Program-made: the position numbers and the translations under genes | Shown here: piece by piece, positions 5,997 through 12,631 of the stretch | Layout of the letters: the number at the start of each line of letters is the position of its first letter | Position numbering within the stretch: position 1 is the first letter of the stretch | The notes under the pieces: generated by a model | Seen by the model: only the letters and a program-made list of their open reading frames with translations | Databases searched by the model: none | What the model was told of the DNA's origin: nothing | Origin: JANXVV01 sp038230975 | GTDB lineage: Bacteria; Planctomycetota; Phycisphaerae; Tepidisphaerales; Tepidisphaeraceae | Direction of reading: 5' to 3' | Assembly: GCA_038230975.1 (NCBI GenBank) | Contig: JBBRMF010000146.1 | Span: forward strand, 1 to 12,988 | DNA: 12,988 nucleotides

Positions 5997-6022
5997 GCCA
6001 AGCTCCTTTCCAGTTCAATACA

Positions 6023-6166
6023 ATGGATAACCAACCCAAGGCCTCGAAACCTTGCCTTGAGCCCCAAGTGCTGCAATTCCTTGATGATCTCCAGGACAAG
6101 GCCGATCGCGGACTGGTCGGCGAGTTGGGGAAAGCAGGCGAGGCCTACGTCCGCCGTTCGGCATGA
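6023..6166 (+). CDS. Doubtful small ORF between the IS remnant and the Uma2 gene
   Basis: A 47-codon frame from ATG 6023 fills the gap between the transposase start and the Uma2 stop. The peptide is hydrophilic and mostly helical in appearance (PQVLQFLDDLQDKADRG, then LVGELGKAGEAYVRR). Third codon positions look G/C-leaning as in neighbouring genes, the main argument for coding. Against it, there is no ribosome binding site and I recognise no family. The frame runs upstream to ATG 5981 but then overlaps the transposase start, so the upstream part is probably not coding. It could be a real small gene, a fragment of one cut by the IS, or chance. Confidence 0.22.
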   Translation: MDNQPKASKPCLEPQVLQFLDDLQDKADRGLVGELGKAGEAYVRRSA

Positions 6167-6170
6167 ATGT

Positions 6171-6779
6171 TCATCCTCGAAAAAATTCGGACGCCGCGCA
6201 TCGGAAACCCGGTAAGTGCGGTTCGACGTTTAATTCCTGTTTGCCAGCGAGCAGCATCGGTGGCGCATCCGGCCGGAAAACGGTGACCGTCTCGAATACG
6301 GGTTCGAGTAACAGGACAACTTTTGTACCCGATTCCAGGTATTCCTGCACTTTCGCCAGGATGTCTTCTTGCTTGTCCGAGGGCGAAAGAATTTCGACGG
6401 CGAGTACAGGAGAACCCTCGATCATTCCGGCCTTGCGGGGGATGCTGGCGACCATGGCCGCGTCGATGTACGCCACATCAACGCCGACTGTGGTGTCGGG
6501 ATCGTGACGGATTCTAAATCCGATTTCTCCGCAATAGACCCGGCCACGCGGCTCCGGGCGCGTCATGGCCCAAATTCCAATAATTCGTGCCGTGTTCGCT
6601 TCCACAAAGCTATGCGATGGGTTGCGTCGCGTCACATCCAAAACCCTGATTTTTCCACGAATTAATTCAAATTCAACACTGCCATCGGGCATGGCCAGCA
6701 ATTCTTCAGTGGTGATCAATCGACCCGCCTCGACGGGTGCTGTGACGATGTCGGCTGGACGTTCAATTGTCTGGGGCAT
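6171..6779 (-). CDS. Uma2-family (DUF820) PD-(D/E)xK nuclease-like protein
   Basis: A 202-aa protein of the Uma2/DUF820 family, which has the PD-(D/E)xK restriction-endonuclease fold. The family is very abundant in cyanobacteria and planctomycetes, and its biological role is unclear. Visible family features in order: LITTEELLAMP (21-31), FELIRGKI (37-44), a His near 56, GVDVAYID (99-106) with the probable catalytic Asp101, AVEILSPSDK (127-136) with Glu129, and a helix EYLESG followed by VVLLLEPVFETVTVFRP. The length and the order of motifs are normal, so it looks intact. GAAGAGGTG a few bases before ATG 6779 is a good ribosome binding site. It stands alone beside the IS remnant with no obvious partner, and it diverges from rarA across an intergenic gap of about 75 bp. 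Confidence 0.85.
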   Translation of the reverse strand: MPQTIERPADIVTAPVEAGRLITTEELLAMPDGSVEFELIRGKIRVLDVTRRNPSHSFVEANTARIIGIWAMTRPEPRGRVYCGEIGFRIRHDPDTTVGVDVAYIDAAMVASIPRKAGMIEGSPVLAVEILSPSDKQEDILAKVQEYLESGTKVVLLLEPVFETVTVFRPDAPPMLLAGKQELNVEPHLPGFRCAASEFFRG

Positions 6780-6843
6780 TGGTACACCTCTTCATCGTTG
6801 GATCGGTTTAATTCTATCTTTATCGTCCGATCGCGACACATGC

Positions 6844-6849
6844 TATGAT
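6844..6849 (+). promoter_or_regulatory. Putative -10 element (TATGAT) of rarA, leaderless candidate
   Basis: TATGAT ends six bases before the rarA ATG at 6856, so a start site at the usual distance falls on the A of the start codon. A weak -35 (TTATCG, 6820-6825) lies 18 bp upstream, and there is no Shine-Dalgarno sequence. The same TANGAT spacing is seen before the zinc-ribbon genes at 350 and 962. Confidence 0.4.
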
Positions 6850-6855
6850 ATCCCG

Positions 6856-8217
6856 ATGGATCTGTTTCACGGAGCTCGACAGAAAAATCTCCATCGCGTG
6901 GCTCCTTTGGCGGCGCGGATGCGCCCGCAGACGCTTGAAGAATTCACGGGTCAGCAGCATTTTCTGGGGGAGGGCAAATTGCTCCGCCGTATGCTTGAGG
7001 CGGATCGATTGAGCAGCGTGATTTTCTATGGCCCGCCGGGGACTGGCAAGACCACGCTTGCACAGATCATTGCCCAGTACACCCAATGCCATTTCGAGCA
7101 GGTGAATGCCGCTTCGGTCGGTGTGAAAGAAGTTCGGCAGATCATCGACGCCGCCAAAGATCGTCTTGGCAATAGCGGCCAGCGGACGGTTCTGTTTTTG
7201 GATGAACTTCACCGCTTCAACCGAGCCCAGCAGGATATATTGCTGCCCGATGTCGAGAGCGGACAAATCATTCTGCTGGGCGCGACGACCGAGAACCCTT
7301 TTTTTTCGGTGAATTCACCGCTGGTCAGTCGAAGCCAGATTTTTCAGTTTGCGGCGCTGAGCGAAGACGATATCCGCGGGCTTGTCCGTCGCGCGATCGC
7401 GGATACGGTCAACGGTTATGGGAAACTCCAAATTGAGTTAGACTCGAAGGCGCTCGATCTATGGGCCACGATGAGTGATGGCGATGCGCGTCGCGCGCTG
7501 ACGGCCTTGGAAGTGGCCGTATTGTCGTCTGGTAATGAGACTCCCACTGGAATCCACATTACTCTCGACATCGCCGAACAATCGATCCAGCGCAAAGCGA
7601 TTGTCTATGACGGCACAGGCGATGAGCACTACGACGCCGCCAGCGCACTCATTAAAAGCATGCGTGGCAGCGATCCGGATGCCGCCATTTATTGGGTGGC
7701 CCGCATGCTCGAAGCAGGGGAAGACCCTCGGTTTATCGCGCGGCGGATCGCCATTCTCGCCAGCGAGGATATCGGCAATGCCGACCCGCAGGCGCTCGTC
7801 GTCGCCTCGGCGTGCTATGAACTCGTTGCACGGATCGGAATGCCCGAGGCCCAGCTCACCCTCGGCCAAGCCGCGATTTATATGGCCACCGCCCCCAAAT
7901 CCAACGCATCGGCCAAAGCGATCTGGGCGGCGATGAAAGATGTGCGGGAGGGTCGCACATTACCGGTCCCTAAGCACCTTCGCGACAAGCACTACGCGGG
8001 TGCCGCAACACTAGGTCATGGCGAAGGTTACAAATACGCGCACGATCACGAAGGCGGCTATGTTGAGCAGGATTATCTCGGGGTCGATAAAACCTACTAC
8101 ACTCCCACCGACCGTGGTTTTGAGGCGGAAATTGGCCGCCGACTCGCCAAACAGAACACCGGTCAAACCATTCCCAGCAACAGTACCCCTACCCCAATTG
8201 CCGATGAACCCGAGTAG
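6856..8217 (+). CDS. rarA: RarA/MgsA replication-associated recombination protein (AAA+ ATPase)
   Basis: A 453-aa AAA+ ATPase of the RarA/MgsA/WRNIP1 family, which acts at stalled replication forks and gapped DNA together with SSB. Visible in order: N-terminal RMRPQTLEEFTGQQHFLG (21-38), Walker A GPPGTGKTT (59-67), Walker B VLFLDELHRFNRAQQD (112-127), sensor 1 LLGATTENPFF (140-150), the arginine-finger region SPLVSRSQIF (154-163), sensor 2 SDGDARRALTALE (207-219), and the oligomerisation part SMRGSDPDAAIYWVARMLEA (268-287) followed by the IARRIAILASEDIG segment (294-307). The length is normal and all key residues are present. The open frame extends upstream to 6565, but that part overlaps the Uma2 gene antisense and has no RarA homology, so ATG 6856 is chosen. 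The last 20 or so residues (Pro/Ser/Thr-rich) are an unconserved tail. Confidence 0.95.
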   Translation: MDLFHGARQKNLHRVAPLAARMRPQTLEEFTGQQHFLGEGKLLRRMLEADRLSSVIFYGPPGTGKTTLAQIIAQYTQCHFEQVNAASVGVKEVRQIIDAAKDRLGNSGQRTVLFLDELHRFNRAQQDILLPDVESGQIILLGATTENPFFSVNSPLVSRSQIFQFAALSEDDIRGLVRRAIADTVNGYGKLQIELDSKALDLWATMSDGDARRALTALEVAVLSSGNETPTGIHITLDIAEQSIQRKAIVYDGTGDEHYDAASALIKSMRGSDPDAAIYWVARMLEAGEDPRFIARRIAILASEDIGNADPQALVVASACYELVARIGMPEAQLTLGQAAIYMATAPKSNASAKAIWAAMKDVREGRTLPVPKHLRDKHYAGAATLGHGEGYKYAHDHEGGYVEQDYLGVDKTYYTPTDRGFEAEIGRRLAKQNTGQTIPSNSTPTPIADEPE

Positions 8218-8312
8218 TGCAATCTGACATTTGCACGACCTTTCTCCGAATCTCGTGTCTAGCTAATGAGTGAGATGTATTTGCAAAGGCGAGGCGGAAG
8301 ATCAGTGGACGT

Positions 8313-8317
8313 GGAGG
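8313..8317 (+). promoter_or_regulatory. Ribosome binding site deciding the cyclo-ligase start
   Basis: GGAGG lies ten bases upstream of ATG 8328 and only one base from the in-frame TTG at 8319, so it selects the ATG and removes three residues from the longest open frame. Confidence 0.6.
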
Positions 8318-8327
8318 TTTGAACGGT

Positions 8328-8948
8328 ATGTCCGAAACACCCAATAGCCCATCCCCCAGCGGCGCGAATCCCAAATCGCTCCTCCGCAAACAGCTTCGGG
8401 AAAAGTTGCTGGCGATGAGTGAAGAATCACGCCATAGCCAAAGCATTGCCGCATGCACTGCCCTGGGCGACAGCGCAGAATTCAAAGCCGCCCGAGTGGT
8501 GATGATCTTTCTCAGCATGCCTTTGGAAATAGAGACTGCGACACTCGCGCTTAAATGTTGGCAGACAGGCAAGACGGTTGTCGCCCCGAAGGTCAGTTGG
8601 GAACAAAGGCGGATGCTGCCGGTGGAAATCACCAGCCTGCATCAAATCACTACCTCCGGCCCGGGTGTTCGCGAACCCCTGGGTGGAAAACCTCTGCCCG
8701 TCGATTTAATTGATCTGGTCATCGTGCCCGGCTTAGGATTCACCCGATCCGGACACCGCATCGGACGCGGTATGGGTTTCTATGATCGATTCCTCGCCCA
8801 ACCCGATTTCATCGGCATTTCCTGCGGTTTGGCGTTCGAGGATCAAATCGTTCCCGCGCTCCCACTGCTTGACCACGATGTGCCGCTTAGTATGCTTGTA
8901 ACTAATCGTGGAATGTGGCGCTTCGCCAACCGATTAATTCAATCTTGA
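8328..8948 (+). CDS. ygfA: 5-formyltetrahydrofolate cyclo-ligase (5,10-methenyl-THF synthetase)
   Basis: A 206-aa cytoplasmic enzyme that uses ATP to convert 5-formyltetrahydrofolate to 5,10-methenyltetrahydrofolate, returning stored folate to the one-carbon pool. Family features: a basic N-terminal helix KSLLRKQLREKL (16-27) that contributes to nucleotide binding, the strand VVMIFLSMPLEIET (57-70), the signature VIVPGLGFTRSGHRIGRGMG (131-150), which runs on into FYDRFL, and the C-terminal GLAFEDQIVPALPLLDHDVP. Length and motifs are typical. The first 15 residues are a Ser/Pro-rich extension of no known role. In many bacteria this gene lies beside ssrS (6S RNA) or zapA; here it follows rarA after a 110-bp gap, and I see no 6S-like structure there. 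An unusual heptad inverted repeat begins four bases after the stop. Confidence 0.93.
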   Translation: MSETPNSPSPSGANPKSLLRKQLREKLLAMSEESRHSQSIAACTALGDSAEFKAARVVMIFLSMPLEIETATLALKCWQTGKTVVAPKVSWEQRRMLPVEITSLHQITTSGPGVREPLGGKPLPVDLIDLVIVPGLGFTRSGHRIGRGMGFYDRFLAQPDFIGISCGLAFEDQIVPALPLLDHDVPLSMLVTNRGMWRFANRLIQS

Positions 8949-8951
8949 AGT

Positions 8952-9044
8952 TTGTCAGTTGTCCGTGGTCGGTGGTCCGTTGTTAAGAAGCTACTCTTCC
9001 TGCTTTTTTTTAACAACGGACCCCTGACCCCTGACGACGGACCA
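8952..9044. repeat. Inverted array of 7-bp repeats (five heptads per arm)
   Basis: The left arm (8952-8986) divides into five heptads of the form TKGTCSG ending in TTGTTAA. The right arm (9010-9044) is the inverted counterpart: it begins TTAACAA and continues as CSGACSM-type heptads. The inner 13 bp (8974-8986 and 9010-9022, GGTCCGTTGTTAA) pair perfectly around a 23-bp spacer that ends in a T-run. The transcript could form a long hairpin between the cyclo-ligase and L,D-transpeptidase genes. The unit size recalls the short tandemly repeated heptamers (STRR) of cyanobacteria. Confidence 0.7.
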
Positions 9045-9060
9045 AGTTCACAGAGAACAT

Positions 9061-9065
9061 GGAGG
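9061..9065 (+). promoter_or_regulatory. Ribosome binding site deciding the L,D-transpeptidase start
   Basis: GGAGG lies five bases before ATG 9071. The upstream in-frame ATG at 9059 would place the GGAGG inside the coding sequence and has no site of its own, so 9071 is preferred. Confidence 0.65.
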
Positions 9066-9070
9066 TTCTC

Positions 9071-10144
9071 ATGACCCGTCGAGCCAGCAGAACGCTGATA
9101 CGAGTTCTTTCCGTCACCACCGTCGTAGGCCTCGCGGCATACGGCTTTTCCCACTTCAGACATGCCGATGCCGTGGAATCTTCCGCAGGCACAAAACCGA
9201 AAATGGTGACACTACTGGCCGTCGACGATGCGTCGGCTAAACCGAAGGTTGAAAACAAAACCGATCCGAAACCCGCGTCGGGTTCGACCGAATCAAAGAC
9301 CCCATTAAAAACGCAGCCAAAGGCTGAGACGAAATCAGAATCGTCGACCGCGAAGCTCGCCAATGTCGTCGTGCCGCCGTCAGCCCAGAATGCGTTGGCG
9401 GATGGCAAAACGAAAATTGATGCCGGTGAACTTCTGGCCGGCCGCAAGCTGTTAAATGATGCGCTGATCAGCGGGCAGTTCGCCGGAGCGGATGCCGTTG
9501 CCGCCAAGCAATTGATTGGCGAGGCGAACACGTTCATCATCTTTTCCCCCCGCCGTTTTGCGGAGGATCCCTGGGCCACCACGCACGCCGTCGCGCCGGG
9601 TGAAGTGCTTGCCAAGATCGCCTTCAAATACAGCGTGACGCCCGAACTGCTACTGCGAATGAACGGCATGACCGACGCCCGCAAGCTCCGCGCCGGTGCC
9701 AGTATCAAAGTGCTTCAGGGACCTTTCCACGTCGTCGTCACCAAACACAGCTTCACGCTCGATCTGTATCTGGGTTCACCGGGCGAAAAAAATGCCCAGT
9801 TCGTCACCAGCTTCCCAGTCGGACTCGGCAAAGATGACAGCACCCCCACCGGCACGTGGATCGTCGAGCAGCGCATCCCCAACCCCAAATGGTGGGGCGC
9901 GCGCGGCCTGCCCCCCATCGAACCCGGTGACCCGAAGAATCCCCTCGGCAAATTCTGGATCGCCCTGGCCGGTGTCGATGGCAAAGCCGAAGGCCAGCAA
10001 TCCTACGGCATCCACGGCACCATCGAACCCGAGAGCATCGGCAAACAAGCCTCCATGGGCTGCATCCGCATGCGGAATGAAGATGTGGCCGTCGTATACT
10101 CGGTACTCGTGAATGGGAAAAGCACGGTCGTCGTGAAGGATTGA
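9071..10144 (+). CDS. LysM domain-containing L,D-transpeptidase (YkuD), membrane-anchored
   Basis: A 357-aa envelope enzyme that would form 3-3 cross-links in peptidoglycan or attach proteins to it. The order is: basic N-terminus (MTRRASRTLIR), one hydrophobic segment at about 10-28 serving as signal anchor or uncleaved signal, a Lys/Pro/Thr/Ser-rich linker at about 40-98, a helical region at about 105-155, a LysM motif at about 171-215 (HAVAPGEVLAKIAFKYSVTP, ending RAGASIKVL), and a YkuD catalytic domain at about 220-357. The active site is intact: HGT with His315, then SMGCIRM with the nucleophile Cys331. LysM binds glycan strands and so directs the enzyme to the wall. The gene is followed by about 100 bp without coding potential. 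It indicates a peptidoglycan-containing wall, consistent with the current view of planctomycetes. Confidence 0.93.
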   Translation: MTRRASRTLIRVLSVTTVVGLAAYGFSHFRHADAVESSAGTKPKMVTLLAVDDASAKPKVENKTDPKPASGSTESKTPLKTQPKAETKSESSTAKLANVVVPPSAQNALADGKTKIDAGELLAGRKLLNDALISGQFAGADAVAAKQLIGEANTFIIFSPRRFAEDPWATTHAVAPGEVLAKIAFKYSVTPELLLRMNGMTDARKLRAGASIKVLQGPFHVVVTKHSFTLDLYLGSPGEKNAQFVTSFPVGLGKDDSTPTGTWIVEQRIPNPKWWGARGLPPIEPGDPKNPLGKFWIALAGVDGKAEGQQSYGIHGTIEPESIGKQASMGCIRMRNEDVAVVYSVLVNGKSTVVVKD

Positions 10145-10176
10145 GCGAAATAATCGGGAACTTCAACCCCTCATTC

Positions 10177-10212
10177 AAGCCGGAAGCGGGAGCCGTAGGC
10201 GACGCACCGGGT
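10177..10212. repeat. Possible interspersed repeat downstream of the L,D-transpeptidase gene
   Basis: GCCGGAAGCGGGAGCCGTAG followed by GCGACGCACCGGG lies in the gap between convergent genes. I recognise this wording from intergenic positions in planctomycete genomes, but only from memory. It has no strong stem of its own and no second full copy in the window. The rest of 10145-10250 shows nothing I can name. Confidence 0.25.
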
Positions 10213-10250
10213 CTTAGCAATACCACCTAATTTATTGGATCAGAAATGAT

Positions 10251-12386
10251 TCAGCCTTCAATGCCAGATCCCATCTGTTTCTCGAAAGACTGCCGAACCA
10301 GACTCATGACATAGGGCAATTCACTTAGGGAAGAAATGCTTACTGAAACATTTCTGTTGCCCCAGCGGCCCAGTCCCGTCACATCCGTACATAGGCCTTT
10401 GGGATCGACGATTTCGCGAAATACGAGTTTAAGGGACAAGCGGAGGCGTTTGGCCTGTGGGACTATGTCTACAAAATTGGTTTCTGCCTTGTAGGCCATG
10501 TAGAGCTTTAAAAACTCTTCTACGACGCAGGGATCAAGTGCAAGAACTTCTTTTCGAAACGCTTCGAAAATTGGCATCATACTTCCGCTGATCAAATTCG
10601 GATGATCATCAATGGAATAACCTGACGCGGCCACCTTGGGTTTGTATGCGTTGAGTACATCGGCGGGTAGGCACGGGACACGCCATACGTCGAGTGCAAC
10701 TCTGGATAAATTCTCCGCACGCGATTTGATCGCACCCTCATTCCATTGATCGATTTGTCCTAGACCTTGATTGAGCTTTAGTGGACTTAGTTTAAGACCC
10801 TTTTCCGGGTCATCCGGCATGTCTCGCTTGTCCTTGAAGGGGCGATCGCTGTATTCGGAGTTGTATGCGGTCAGTGTTAAGTTCCCGAGCGTATGAAGCC
10901 AGGTTTCCTGAATGCGCTCCCACTCCGGACCAAGCGAAGCCTTCCAAGCTGCCGGGAGATTCTCGTTCTGTGGCAGAATATGTTCGATCGTATATTCGGC
11001 AACGGCAACGAATTCTTTTCGATTGTGATTCTCAAATCTTCGAAGCCAGTAGCTGCGTCGAGGAATGTTATAGAGATCGCGGGTTTGCAGGTCTCGCCGA
11101 AACTCGTCATCGCTCGGAAATCGTCGGTATGACGGCAAGGTAAGAAGGTGCGCTTGGACGCTTTCAAGGTATCGATCTTTCTTGAGCGCCCTATTGAAAG
11201 TCGAGAACGTTTTGTTTAACGAATTGGTCGGGATGCTACATACCGCCCGTCGAAATACATACGCTTCGATCAACCGAACTGCGGCCAGCAATTCTCCGCT
11301 CGGCAGTATCCCATTCGTATAATCGTGATAGAGCTCCAGGAGGAACGGGTAGGCAACATCGACCTTTAATTCGCGAAGATCGGCGAACGCAAGTTTCAGT
11401 TCTGCGTCTGGCTCCGCGCCCAGTGCCATCGCGCAAAAGTGCCGGGAAAAAGACCGAATATCGGCAACCAGAACTTCGACGCCCGCCTGTGCAGCCTTCG
11501 GTGAACGGGCATAAGCTTTGAACGCTTCGTAAACCTCACGAACATTGGGAATCTCGCCTGTTTTAACCGTCAGGTAGTGGCGCATAAATCCGTCAAAGTG
11601 CGTCCCGTAAGCGTCTTGTCCAAACCCCACTTCCATCGGACGCCATAGTTGTTCGTAAAGCCGCGTTTGTAATTTGGGCGACAGGCCCATCAGGATAAAG
11701 TTACGAATTAAATCAGCCTGGCTCAGCTCACGCCCCGTCGAGTTCATGCTCTCGAAAATAAGTTGCGGATTGTCCTGATCGCGATTGAGTGCGATGTCTA
11801 CCACAATCAACTTGGCCAATCCCTTACAAACCGGACGCAGGTCTCCTTGATGCTCCGCCAGCCAGGCATCGAACAATCCAAAGTTTTCAGTGATGCGAAG
11901 AGATGATTCCGTGGGCAATTCATGCTCACCGACAATTGCGATTAATGATGCTTTATCCGTCTGCGACAGGATTAGTTTGTAGTGTCGTTCGCCTTCCTCT
12001 TCGGGATTCAGCAAATAGTAGTTGCGGAGCTTTCTTGGTGAGAAGCCGTCGACCGGCTCGCGGTTCTCTTCATCAAGCTTGTGGATCGCTTTCGCCAAGG
12101 CCGCCAGCAGTAGCGTTAGAGTTGTCAATCGCTGCTGACCATCGATAACCAGCATCGGCTCGTGATGCGTCAGGTTCGATAAACCCTTCTCGATGTAGAC
12201 GATCGAGCCGACGAAATGAGCCGTAACGGCTTCGTCGCGACCGGCCCTTAGAATATCGTCCCAAAGTTGCCGGCATTCCTTCTCGACCCACGAATAGGTG
12301 CGCTGATAAATGGGAATCACGAACTGCGGGGACTTCTTGAGGAAGTCGAGGAATTTAGCTTCAGTGGCTTTCATGGGTCGACCCAT
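10251..12386 (-). CDS. DUF262/DUF1524 (HNH)/DUF5655 protein, GmrSD-like putative defence nuclease
   Basis: A 711-aa single-chain protein with the architecture of GmrSD-type modification-dependent (type IV) restriction enzymes. The N-terminal DUF262 (about 7-235), a ParB-like NTPase/DNA-binding domain, shows IPIYQRTYSW (24-33), IDGQQRLTTL (81-90) and FESMNSTGRELSQADLIRNF (211-230). After a helical middle comes DUF1524, an HNH-type nuclease, with YTIEHILPQ (465-473, His469), HTLGNLTLT (498-506) and YNSEYSDRPFKDKR (508-521). The C-terminal part (about 597-707) matches DUF5655, including DIVPQAKRLRLSLKLVF and DPKGLCTDVTGLGRWGN. All domains look complete. GmrSD cuts DNA carrying modified cytosines; whether this protein does is an inference. 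The 79-aa gene upstream ends only five bases before ATG 12386, so they form one transcript. ATG 12374 (MKATEAKF) is an equally good start. Confidence 0.9.
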   Translation of the reverse strand: MGRPMKATEAKFLDFLKKSPQFVIPIYQRTYSWVEKECRQLWDDILRAGRDEAVTAHFVGSIVYIEKGLSNLTHHEPMLVIDGQQRLTTLTLLLAALAKAIHKLDEENREPVDGFSPRKLRNYYLLNPEEEGERHYKLILSQTDKASLIAIVGEHELPTESSLRITENFGLFDAWLAEHQGDLRPVCKGLAKLIVVDIALNRDQDNPQLIFESMNSTGRELSQADLIRNFILMGLSPKLQTRLYEQLWRPMEVGFGQDAYGTHFDGFMRHYLTVKTGEIPNVREVYEAFKAYARSPKAAQAGVEVLVADIRSFSRHFCAMALGAEPDAELKLAFADLRELKVDVAYPFLLELYHDYTNGILPSGELLAAVRLIEAYVFRRAVCSIPTNSLNKTFSTFNRALKKDRYLESVQAHLLTLPSYRRFPSDDEFRRDLQTRDLYNIPRRSYWLRRFENHNRKEFVAVAEYTIEHILPQNENLPAAWKASLGPEWERIQETWLHTLGNLTLTAYNSEYSDRPFKDKRDMPDDPEKGLKLSPLKLNQGLGQIDQWNEGAIKSRAENLSRVALDVWRVPCLPADVLNAYKPKVAASGYSIDDHPNLISGSMMPIFEAFRKEVLALDPCVVEEFLKLYMAYKAETNFVDIVPQAKRLRLSLKLVFREIVDPKGLCTDVTGLGRWGNRNVSVSISSLSELPYVMSLVRQSFEKQMGSGIEG
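12373..12386 (-). promoter_or_regulatory. 14-bp perfect palindrome spanning the start of the DUF262 gene
   Basis: ATGGGTCGACCCAT is a perfect palindrome that begins with the first candidate start codon and whose last two bases open the second (ATG 12374-12372). In the mRNA it could pair and hide the start, or in DNA bind a dimeric regulator. About one such palindrome is expected by chance in a window of this size, so only its position makes it notable. Confidence 0.25.
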
Positions 12387-12391
12387 TCAGT

Positions 12392-12631
12392 TCAGAGACC
12401 GAACGACACACTCTGTCTGACTCTTGCCTTGGCCAATCGCATGACATGCTCAAGCTGCATGAAATGATCGAGTTCTGATTGCTCCTCCGGGGTGATCGTC
12501 CCGTCTTTTTCATTTGAGATCAGCTCAAATGCGCGAGCCCGCGCTTCCCCCGACGGCTGAAACGAAGCGATATCTGCGGCGGTGGACCCGGCAGCGATAA
12601 AGTCAATCAATTCATCGTAGAGTAGAGCCAT
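12392..12631 (-). CDS. Small protein upstream of the DUF262 nuclease, possible accessory or antitoxin-like partner
   Basis: A 79-aa soluble, mainly helical, acidic-to-mixed protein of unknown function. Visible segments: LYDELIDFIAAGSTAADIAS, then FQPSGEARARAFELI, a charged turn, and TPEEQSELDHFMQLEHVMRL running into AKARVRQ. From memory, similar 70-80-aa proteins with the TPEE-ELDH-LEH-RLAKARAR pattern lie directly upstream of HNH nuclease genes in cyanobacteria and planctomycetes, which fits here. The start ATG 12631 has an AAGGA ribosome binding site five to six bases upstream. The stop is five bases before the nuclease start, so the two proteins should be made together. The role (antitoxin, specificity factor or regulator) cannot be decided from sequence. 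Confidence 0.75.
   Translation of the reverse strand: MALLYDELIDFIAAGSTAADIASFQPSGEARARAFELISNEKDGTITPEEQSELDHFMQLEHVMRLAKARVRQSVSFGL

Noticed and set aside
6565..6855. A 97-codon N-terminal extension of rarA
   Set aside because: It overlaps the intact Uma2 gene in antisense, lacks RarA homology, and the conserved protein begins at ATG 6856.
8218..8327. Possible 6S RNA (ssrS) beside the 5-formyl-THF cyclo-ligase gene, as in some bacteria
   Set aside because: The gap is only 110 bp and shows no long paired rod with a central bubble.
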